Source: Burkholderiales bacterium
Lineage (GTDB): Bacteria > Pseudomonadota > Gammaproteobacteria > Burkholderiales > Burkholderiaceae_C
Assembly: GCA_947508055.1 (NCBI GenBank)
Contig: CANNRR010000014.1
Span: 1 to 40,915 of the forward strand
Direction: 5' to 3'
Length of the DNA stretch: 40,915 bases
Shown: piece by piece, positions 32,801-38,379 of the stretch
How the letters are laid out: each line of letters begins with the position of its first letter
How positions within the stretch are numbered: position 1 is the stretch's first letter
Notes under the pieces: model-generated
Databases searched by the model: none
Seen by the model: only the letters and a program-made list of their open reading frames with translations
Told to the model about the DNA's origin: nothing
Made by a program: the position numbers and the translations under genes

Positions 32801-33183
32801 CGAGGCGAGCCTTTGTCCGCGCAGAGTCGATTGGACAACGAATTGGCAGTGCTTGGCGTTTTGACGCAGTTGCTGGTCTGGCACGCGCTGCGCTCGAAGC
32901 CGCAGACCTAGACGAGGCAACGAGACAAGTGGAGATATTGCTGGGCCAAATCGAAACTGCATCTGCCTTGGATGAGGTCGATCTTCCGCGCTTGATCGAA
33001 TTGACCTGCTACAGGGTCCTTGCTGCGGCGGGAGATTCCCGTGCGCATGCAGTGCTAATGCGTGCCCATAATCTTTTGCTGACTCAAGCAGATGACATTC
33101 CCGATGCAACCCTACAGCAAAGCTTTCTTGACAACATTCCAGAGCACCGGGAGATTGTGAGAGCTTGGGCGGCGCGCAAGTAG
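29824..33183 (+). CDS. class III nucleotide cyclase-like domain fused to AAA/NACHT-type ATPase and TPR-like repeats
   Basis: 1119 residues. The cyclase-like domain (about 55-230) has ILFLDVVGSTAL with the first metal Asp, YAGDNIIAVFGG with the second metal Asp, and SVNVAARME with the transition-state Asn and Arg. The two base-recognition positions are not the usual Lys and Asp (Ser in GGKVISYAGD, Thr in NTISGHSVN). A P-loop ATPase follows (AEAGLGKS, residues 286-293; VLELDDLHWADDASLDFL). The remaining half, about 640-1110, is helical and TPR-like. This is the layout of large bacterial regulatory cyclases. No Shine-Dalgarno precedes the ATG, and CATAAT lies only 5 bp upstream, so a leaderless transcript is possible. 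Confidence 0.9.
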   Translation: MTIERHQLEVTIATLEAQRPVLGDAVVDLSVAPLRARLDALLAPSESTPEHRGQTLKQVTILFLDVVGSTALSLQLDPEAFHAIIDGVLRRGTKILIDHGGKVISYAGDNIIAVFGGVEASEDAAERAVHAGLGLLEVGSDLQADVLQRFGLAGCNVRVGIHTGPVLLGGGVQADNTISGHSVNVAARMEQTAPPGAMRVSHTTYGMVRGVFDVEPQAPVIVKGIDEPMLTYLVLRAKPRAFRGTSRGIEGIATRMIGREAEMEMMQDAFFRLCQKRRLEVLLIVAEAGLGKSRLLYEFNNWADIRPEVFTIFQGSANPQSQTQPYGLLRDILARRYQLLDSDSMQETKSKFEAGLSELFADEGPDYSSAHAHLLGQLVGLDFSDSRHVRGIIDDAKQVRNRAFHAAAQIFRRIALRTGNPIVLELDDLHWADDASLDFLNYLTQVNRDVALMIIGLTRATLFERRTDWRSTEGFLRRIDLEPLDKTGSRLLANELLKRLVEIPASLRELVTVGAEGNPFYMEELVKMLIDQGAIETTDEKWRVDPEKLINTQVPPTLTGILQARLDGLPLAERHALQKASVIGLTFWDTALGALDLHATEALPALVRRGLTLQREAGTLDDAHEFAFKHHILHQVTYETLLKSYKRELHAKTAHWLANLTGARAGDFLGATADHYEQAGDYPNAIEFFTRAAEHAKAGYVHLSALNHVEHALNLLESTRTGNGADVFRAQLQWRLLDVRESTLKLQGKRDAQRADQIAMETVANALNDSKRKAEIASRRAHLAMRISDFQTQEATARIAIQLASDASEIEWQLKSQRVLCAALAGQGKAAAAMDLARSGLSEARQRGFRQLEGLILSDLSHMLFNQGKIVVSMEMTSQVLEINREVGDRVNEANNVGNRGVGWLQFGALNEARADIEAALQMSRMVGDRTSEGAHLANLSRLTLMQGNEALALVHARAGLDIAVATEAASWELVSLVYMGNAEMALGRLADARRAFVRAESIGQRIGSAWRFDAVAGLARAALEAADLDEATRQVEILLGQIETASALDEVDLPRLIELTCYRVLAAAGDSRAHAVLMRAHNLLLTQADDIPDATLQQSFLDNIPEHREIVRAWAARK

Positions 33184-33236
33184 AGGTACGTGAGACTTCG
33201 TCAGTAGGGGTATTTGATTTGCAGCAAACCATTTAA

Positions 33237-33252
33237 ATACCCCATGGGGTAT
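33237..33252. promoter_or_regulatory. CsoR/CstR-like operator palindrome upstream of ahpD
   Basis: ATACCCCATGGGGTAT is a perfect 16-bp palindrome of the type bound by CsoR/RcnR/CstR-family repressors (TACCCC...GGGGTA). It overlaps TATATT (33250-33255), a possible -10 box. A second half-site GGGGTATTT (33207-33215) can pair with AAATACCCC (33235-33243). No such repressor gene lies in this window. Confidence 0.55.
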
Positions 33253-33287
33253 ATTAGGCGGGTTAACAAACTTTCAGGAGCCTTCCC

Positions 33288-33635
33288 ATGAGTACCTTTG
33301 ACCATGTCGGATTGATCAAAGACATCAACACCAACCTTTCGCCCTTGCGTAAGGCACAACCCGAAGCCATGCAGGCGTTTGGCCAATTGGCCGGTGCCGC
33401 GATGAAGGAGGGCACCATCAGCGCAAAACACAAGGAACTGATTGCCTTGGCCATTGGCGTGACCCAACACTGCTCCGGCTGCATTGGCTTTCACGTCAAG
33501 GCGTTGCATAAATTGCAGTGCACCCGCGCCGAACTGGAAGAAATGCTCACTGTTTGCGTCTACATGGGCGGTGGCCCGGCGCTGATGTACACCGCAGAGG
33601 TCATCAAGGCCTGGGAAGACATGGCTCCAAAATGA
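33288..33635 (+). CDS. AhpD/carboxymuconolactone decarboxylase family protein
   Basis: 115 residues, all in the family core. The AhpD motif is C62-x-x-C65 with H69 (HCSGCIGFH), the redox pair and proton relay known from AhpD. The C-terminal MGGGPALMYTAEVIKAWED is typical of the small AhpD-like proteins. Probable role: peroxide or peroxidase-linked thiol chemistry in the cytoplasm. TTCAGGAG precedes the ATG. It is translationally coupled to the rhodanese gene by ATGA overlap, and a CsoR/CstR-like palindrome lies upstream, so sulfane-sulfur or metal stress is a likely signal. Confidence 0.9.
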   Translation: MSTFDHVGLIKDINTNLSPLRKAQPEAMQAFGQLAGAAMKEGTISAKHKELIALAIGVTQHCSGCIGFHVKALHKLQCTRAELEEMLTVCVYMGGGPALMYTAEVIKAWEDMAPK

Positions 33636-34039
33636 AACATCTTCTATTGCCCCGTCGTTTGCTCGTTGCGATGCTTGGCCTGGGGGCGCTGGGTTTGACC
33701 CATGCCCAGGCACGGCTTGATTCGGAGTCCGTCACGCTGGACGTAGCCCGTAAAGAGCTGGAGAGTGGCACGTCACGTGTCATTGACATCCGCGAGCCGC
33801 AGGAGCACGCTGCCGGTGTGGCAGCCGGCGTGCAACTGTTGCCCATGCGTCAACTGGCGGCCCGCATCAGCGAAATTCCCAATGACCCCAAGCAGCCGGT
33901 CCTTTTGATCTGCAACACCCAGAACCGATCCAGCGCAACCTGGAAGTACCTGCGTGACAAGGGCTACACCAACGTACGGTTTGTGCAGGGCGGCATGAGT
34001 GAATGGACCCGCCGCGCCTGGCCGCTGGTCAAGCCTTAG
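33632..34039 (+). CDS. secreted single-domain rhodanese-like sulfurtransferase
   Basis: 135 residues. A signal peptide (MKHLLLPRRLLVAMLGLGALGLTHAQA) places it in the periplasm. One rhodanese domain follows: LDVARKELESGTSRVIDIREPQEHAAG, then the active loop with C94 and R99 (ICNTQNR), and VRFVQGGMSEW. Cys94 should carry persulfide sulfur. It overlaps ahpD by 4 bp. Its 3' end overlaps the convergent ModE-like gene by 11 bp. Confidence 0.9.
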   Translation: MKHLLLPRRLLVAMLGLGALGLTHAQARLDSESVTLDVARKELESGTSRVIDIREPQEHAAGVAAGVQLLPMRQLAARISEIPNDPKQPVLLICNTQNRSSATWKYLRDKGYTNVRFVQGGMSEWTRRAWPLVKP

Positions 34040-35156
34040 TGCGGTTGCCTTTAACGGCGGGCCGCGGTTTGCGACGTGGAAAGCTCCACCATGGCAGTAC
34101 CGCACGCAAGGACAAAACGTGGCCGCTTTCATCTGGTGTGTAGCCGGGCAGAGTTTTTAGCCGCTGCTGCCAGTCGGCACTTTGCAGAATCGAGCGCAAC
34201 GCAACGATGGCCGGGTCGTCCAATGCAGATTTATGGCACACCAAGTGATAGTTCTCCTGCACCATCGGTACAAAGTCCAGCCCCTGCGTGCGTGCCGCCA
34301 CTTCAATGCCCAGGGCAACATCGGCAGCGCCCGATGCAATGGCATGCGCCGCTGCGGTATGTGATGGCTCGGTGCGCTCAAACCCATGGATATCGTATGC
34401 TGAAAGACCTTGCTGTTGCAACAGTTCATCGAACACCACACGGGTGCCAGTGCCCAGTGCGCGGTTGATAAAACGAGCCTTGCTCAGTTGCACATCCTGC
34501 AGCGTTTGAAGCTTGAGCGGGTTCCCCGTTGCCACCATCAGGCCCTGGGTGCGCTGTGCAAAACCAATGATCTTGTGCAGCCCTGGCTGCAGCAGCGGCT
34601 TGTACACACGCTCGGCCAGTGACCCTGGTGCCGGGTGCTGCAGGGTGTGGAAACCCGCCATCACGCAGCGCCCCTCGTTCAGGCCGCGAATCGCATCCAC
34701 GCTGCCGCAATAGCGAATGTCCAGATGCAGTTGCGCAGGCTCCAGCGCGTGCTCACGCAGGGTCGCCAGGGCGTCGTCGTGACTGGCGTAGAGCGTCACC
34801 ACATGCGCGCCGGGGTCAAAAGCCACGGCAAATGCGCGCTCCAGGTCGCCGCGCAGTGCTTCAATTTGTGACGCCAATCGGGCCTGGGCCTGGCTCTCGG
34901 CCCACATCAGCTTGGTGCCGAATTCGGTCAGTCGCGCAGACTGGCCTTTTTCCCACACCACCAATTCATTGCCCAGTTCGTTCTCCCAGCGCTTGAGTTC
35001 ACCCCACACATGGCGGTAACTCAAACCCAGCGCCCTTGCACCCGCCGAGATGGACCCCTGAGATGAAACGGCTTGTAGCAAGTCCATGAGCGGGTTGCGT
35101 ACGAGGGCAGGGCTGCTGTCGCGGGAAAGGGTGTAGTGGAACTGGAGCCTATGCAT
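34029..35156 (-). CDS. ModE-like regulator with substrate-binding domain, next to tupBCA
   Basis: 375 residues. The N-terminal winged helix is ModE/LysR-type (LLQAVSSQGSISAGARALGLSYRHVWGELKRWENELG, ELVVWEKGQSARLTEFG). It is joined to a periplasmic-binding-protein-like domain (VTLYASHDDAL, LDIRYCGSVDAIRGLNEGRCVMAGFHT, ARFINRALGTGTRVVFDELL, SHTAAAHAIASGAADVALGIE). Such proteins are found as regulators of molybdate or tungstate systems (COG1910-type). It is divergent from tupB with only 50 bp between starts, so it probably represses or activates the importer in response to tungstate. No ModE-type molbindin domain is present; the sensing part is the substrate-binding-like fold. Confidence 0.85.
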   Translation of the reverse strand: MHRLQFHYTLSRDSSPALVRNPLMDLLQAVSSQGSISAGARALGLSYRHVWGELKRWENELGNELVVWEKGQSARLTEFGTKLMWAESQAQARLASQIEALRGDLERAFAVAFDPGAHVVTLYASHDDALATLREHALEPAQLHLDIRYCGSVDAIRGLNEGRCVMAGFHTLQHPAPGSLAERVYKPLLQPGLHKIIGFAQRTQGLMVATGNPLKLQTLQDVQLSKARFINRALGTGTRVVFDELLQQQGLSAYDIHGFERTEPSHTAAAHAIASGAADVALGIEVAARTQGLDFVPMVQENYHLVCHKSALDDPAIVALRSILQSADWQQRLKTLPGYTPDESGHVLSLRAVLPWWSFPRRKPRPAVKGNRTKA

Positions 35157-35165
35157 GGCATTTCA

Positions 35166-35197
35166 TATCGCTGGAGATTGTGTCAGTGGCTACGATA
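35166..35197. promoter_or_regulatory. possible operator between the ModE-like regulator and tupB
   Basis: TATCG (35166-35170) and CGATA (35193-35197) form an inverted pair with 22 nt between them, inside the 50-bp divergent gap. This is a weak signal; half-sites are only 5 bp. It is the only symmetric sequence I see there and would lie right over the start of either gene. Confidence 0.3.
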
Positions 35198-35206
35198 CAG
35201 CAACCC

Positions 35207-35947
35207 ATGACCACACTCAACGATAGTGCATCGACCGCGCTCCAACTCATCGTTTCCCTGGACCCCGGCCTGCTGGCTATCGTGGGACGCTCCCTGTCCA
35301 TCAGTGCCACTGCCTGCGCAATCACCTGCGCCGTAGGATTGCCGCTCGGCGCCTGGCTGGGCGTGGCGCGCTTTGGGGGCCGCACCGCGGTGCTGGCCTT
35401 GCTCAATACCGCGCTGGCCGTGCCATCGGTGGTGGTGGGGTTGGTGGTGTACTTGCTGTTATCGCGGTCCGGACCGCTGGGTTATTTGGGTTGGCTGTTT
35501 TCCTTCAAGGCCATGGTGCTGGCGCAAGCGCTGCTGGTCTTGCCCGTGGTTACTGCACTGACCCGACAAGCGGTTGAGGATGCAGAAAACGCCCACGGCG
35601 AGCAATTGCATTCGTTGGGCGCACGCGCGTTGTTGCGTAGCCTGCTGCTGGCCTGGGATGAACGTTATGCGTTGCTGACCGTCGTCATCGCTTCCTTTGG
35701 CCGTGCCATTTCTGAGGTGGGCGCGGTGATGATTGTGGGCGGCAATATCGACGGCTTTACCCGTGTGATGACCACAGCCATTGCACTGGAAACCAGCAAG
35801 GGTGACTTGCCACTGGCCTTGGGGCTGGGGCTGGTGCTGTTGGGTGTGGTGTTGTTGCTCAACGCGTTGATCACGGGTGTGCGCCATTGGCGTGAGCAGG
35901 CAGAGGGCAGCAGCCTGACGGCGGCAACGGTGGGTGGTACCACGTGA
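35207..35947 (+). CDS. tupB: tungstate ABC transporter permease
   Basis: 246 residues from the ATG at 35207. GTG starts at 35180 and 35186 (with GGAG nearby) are alternatives but would consume the divergent gap. It reads as a five- or six-helix permease: AIVGRSLSISATACAITCAVGLPLGAWLG near the start, and the cytoplasmic EAA-like loop LHSLGARALLRSLLLAWDERYALLTVVIASFGRAISEVGAVMIVGGNIDG. The phrase GRAISEVGAVMIVGGNI is characteristic of TupB. It overlaps tupC (GTGA). Confidence 0.92.
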   Translation: MTTLNDSASTALQLIVSLDPGLLAIVGRSLSISATACAITCAVGLPLGAWLGVARFGGRTAVLALLNTALAVPSVVVGLVVYLLLSRSGPLGYLGWLFSFKAMVLAQALLVLPVVTALTRQAVEDAENAHGEQLHSLGARALLRSLLLAWDERYALLTVVIASFGRAISEVGAVMIVGGNIDGFTRVMTTAIALETSKGDLPLALGLGLVLLGVVLLLNALITGVRHWREQAEGSSLTAATVGGTT

Positions 35948-36663
35948 AGCCCGTGTTTGACCTGGTATCTGTTGGCATCCACTACGGCCGGGCGTCGGCT
36001 GGCGTGTCGGCGTTGCAGGGTGTGAGCCTGTCCGTGCAGCCCGGTGAACGCATTGCTCTGGTGGGCGCCAACGGCAGTGGCAAGAGCACGCTGCTGCGCC
36101 TGCTGCATGGGTTGGCAACGCACACATCAGGCCAAGTGGTGCGCGACACCGACATGGCGCACGCCATGTTGTTTCAGAGGCCCCATCTCATGCGTATGTC
36201 CGTGCTGGGCAACATTGCCCTGGGGCTGTGGCTTCGGGGCACGAATTGGCGCAATGCAAAGAACCATGCCCAAGCGGCCCTTGCGCGCGTGGGCCTGACC
36301 GACCTGGCGCACCGCAATGCCCGCACACTCTCGGGCGGCCAGCAGCAGCGGGTGGCGCTGGCACGGGCATGGGCGCTTTCGCCCCAAGTGCTGCTATTGG
36401 ATGAGCCCACCGCCAGCCTTGACCCGCACGCCAAGCGCGAGGTGGAGGCGCTGATCCACGAGTTTGCACACCGCAGCGAATCCATGACTCTTGTGTTTGC
36501 CAGCCACAACCTGGGACAGGTCAAGCGCCTTGCCAGCCGGGTGATCTACCTGGAGCAGGGCCGCGTGCATGCCGATCTGCCGGTGAATGATTTTTTTAGC
36601 GGGCCGTTGCTGCAGCAGCAGTATCCGGCGGCCCATTTGTTTGTCAAAGGAGAGTCTGTATGA
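35944..36663 (+). CDS. tupC: tungstate ABC transporter ATPase
   Basis: 239 residues. Walker A GANGSGKST is at 41-49, Q-loop at MLFQRP, ABC signature LSGGQQQR, Walker B LLLDEPTAS and the switch His in FASHNLG. GTG start overlaps the tupB stop; its own stop overlaps the tupA ATG. This gives an unusual but clear order tupB-tupC-tupA with two 4-bp overlaps, so the three are made from one transcript. It energises import of tungstate by TupB. Confidence 0.93.
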   Translation: MKPVFDLVSVGIHYGRASAGVSALQGVSLSVQPGERIALVGANGSGKSTLLRLLHGLATHTSGQVVRDTDMAHAMLFQRPHLMRMSVLGNIALGLWLRGTNWRNAKNHAQAALARVGLTDLAHRNARTLSGGQQQRVALARAWALSPQVLLLDEPTASLDPHAKREVEALIHEFAHRSESMTLVFASHNLGQVKRLASRVIYLEQGRVHADLPVNDFFSGPLLQQQYPAAHLFVKGESV

Positions 36664-37496
36664 AGTTGTTTAAGTCTTTTTTGCCTCTAGCGCCCGTCAA
36701 ATATGCGTATACAGCTATCATTTTTGTAGCATCTGTGGCGGCCCAGGCGCAAAGCATTGTGGTGGCGTCCACCACGTCAACCGAGCAATCGGGTTTGTTT
36801 GCACACCTGCTGCCTGAATTCAAGAAAGCCAGTGGCATCGACGTGAGGGTGGTGGCACTGGGCACCGGCCAGGCGCTGGACATGGGCCGCCGGGGTGACG
36901 CCGACGTGCTGTTTGTGCACGACCAGGTGGCAGAAGAAAAGATTGTTGCTGACGGTTTTGCGGTCAAACGCTTCCCGGTGATGTACAACGACTTTGTGCT
37001 GGTGGGCCCAGCGACCGATCCGGCCCAAACGCGGGGCAAGGACGTGGTTGAGGCGCTGAGAAAACTGGCGGCGGCCAACGCCAGTTTCATTTCGCGTGGT
37101 GACAAGAGTGGCACCCACGCGGCCGAGTTGCGTTTCTGGAAGCTGGCCGGTCTTGCGGATGCCAAAGGCAGCGGTTACAAGGAATGCGGCTGCGGTATGG
37201 GCCCGGCACTCAATATGGCGTCTGGCACCGCCGCGTACGCGCTGGCTGACCGTGGCACCTGGCTCAGCTTCAAGAACCGGGGCGATCTGACAGTATTGGT
37301 GGAGGGCGACACCAAGTTGTTCAACCAATATGGCGTGATGCTGGTCAACCCGGCAAAGCACCCGCATGTCAAGGTGGCCGAGGGCCAGAAGTTTGTCGAC
37401 TGGGTGGTGTCTGCCCCCGGGCAGGCGGTCATTTCGAGTTACAAAATTGGTGGTGAGCAGTTGTTCTTTCCCAATGCCGGGGTTGCGGGAAAATAG
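36660..37496 (+). CDS. tupA: tungstate-binding periplasmic protein
   Basis: 278 residues. The signal peptide ends VAAQAQS. The mature protein begins VVASTTSTEQSGLFAHLLPEF, holding the TTTS-like oxyanion site of TupA (here TTSTE), and shows GTGQALDMGRRGDADVLFVHD, SRGDKSGTHAAELRFWK and NQYGVMLVNPAKHPHV. These are the marks of TupA, the high-affinity tungstate receptor, rather than ModA. The region encoded by about 36682-36730 (PLAPVKYAYTAIIFVAS, inside the signal peptide) matches the dispersed 36-nt repeat-like element: the hydrophobic core of the signal peptide is thus made by repeat sequence. Confidence 0.92.
   Translation: MKLFKSFLPLAPVKYAYTAIIFVASVAAQAQSIVVASTTSTEQSGLFAHLLPEFKKASGIDVRVVALGTGQALDMGRRGDADVLFVHDQVAEEKIVADGFAVKRFPVMYNDFVLVGPATDPAQTRGKDVVEALRKLAAANASFISRGDKSGTHAAELRFWKLAGLADAKGSGYKECGCGMGPALNMASGTAAYALADRGTWLSFKNRGDLTVLVEGDTKLFNQYGVMLVNPAKHPHVKVAEGQKFVDWVVSAPGQAVISSYKIGGEQLFFPNAGVAGK
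36682..36730 (+). repeat. 36-nt repeat-like segment within tupA
   Basis: From CGTCAAAT (36695) to TAGC (36730) is 36 nt and aligns without gaps with segments in torD (5592-5639 area) and aorC (27676-27718 area). The preceding GCCTCTAGCGC and the inverted GCTATCATTTTTGTAGC are the arms that I recall from the Comamonadaceae dispersed repeat. Confidence 0.6.
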
Positions 37497-37515
37497 GGCA
37501 TTTAAGGAAATCATC

Positions 37516-38370
37516 ATGGCAACCATCGCATTTCTCGGTGCCGGCCTGCTCGGCGCCGCATTCGCAGAGGCTGCAGCCAAGCGCGGCGATACGGTCTCGG
37601 CCTGGAACCGATCGCCTGACAAAGCGCTGGCGCTGGTGCCGTTTGGTGTCAACGCTGCAGCAACACCGGCAGACGCCGTGCAGGGCGCCACGCGGGTGCA
37701 TCTGGTGCTCAAAGACGATGCGGTGGTGGACGATGTCATCACCGCTGCGTTACCCAAGCTGGCGCCCAATGCCATCCTGATCGACCACACCACTACATTG
37801 CCGGTGCTGACTGCCGAGCGGGCAACCCGTCTTGCGGCGCAAGGTATTGCCTACCTGCATTGCCCTGTTTTCATGGGACCACCGGCCGCGCGCAGCGCCC
37901 AGGGTTCGATGATGGTGGCCGGTCCGCGGGCGCTTTTTGATCGTGTGCGGTCCGAACTGGCCGCCATGACCACGCGGCTGGAATACATGGGCGAGCGTAC
38001 CGACCTTGCGGCTGTGAGCAAGCTGTTTGGCAATGCCATGATCATTGGTGTGTCGGCCATGATGGCCGACGTCCTTACACTGGCGCAGGCCAGCGATGTG
38101 GATCCACAAAATGCTGTCAAGTTGCTGGGCATGCTGGACCTCAACGCCATGGTGGCCGGGCGCGGCGGGAACATGGCCAGAGGAAACTTTGCCGCCAGTT
38201 TTGAGCTGACCATGGCGCGCAAGGATGTGCGCCTGATGCTCGAGACTGCCGGGGACCGCCCGCTGGCCGCGCTGCCGGCAATCGCATCGCGCATGGACCA
38301 GCTCATCGCGCAAGGGCATGGCGCTCTGGACGCCAGTGCGCTGGGCATTGACGCGGTGCGCGCCGGCTAA
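37516..38370 (+). CDS. NAD(P)-dependent beta-hydroxyacid dehydrogenase-like protein
   Basis: 284 residues. The Rossmann start is MATIAFLGAGLLGAAFAEAAAKRGD; conserved text is HLVLKDDAVVDDVI, HCPVFMGPPAARSAQGSMMVAG and the catalytic region AAVSKLFGNAMIIG with K169 and N173. This is the 3-hydroxyisobutyrate/6-phosphogluconate dehydrogenase-like family, including succinic semialdehyde reductases. AAGGAAA precedes the ATG at 37516; the longer upstream frame has no signal. It is 19 bp after tupA and may be co-transcribed with it. The substrate is unknown. Confidence 0.85.
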   Translation: MATIAFLGAGLLGAAFAEAAAKRGDTVSAWNRSPDKALALVPFGVNAAATPADAVQGATRVHLVLKDDAVVDDVITAALPKLAPNAILIDHTTTLPVLTAERATRLAAQGIAYLHCPVFMGPPAARSAQGSMMVAGPRALFDRVRSELAAMTTRLEYMGERTDLAAVSKLFGNAMIIGVSAMMADVLTLAQASDVDPQNAVKLLGMLDLNAMVAGRGGNMARGNFAASFELTMARKDVRLMLETAGDRPLAALPAIASRMDQLIAQGHGALDASALGIDAVRAG

Positions 38371-38379
38371 TTCCAGTCC

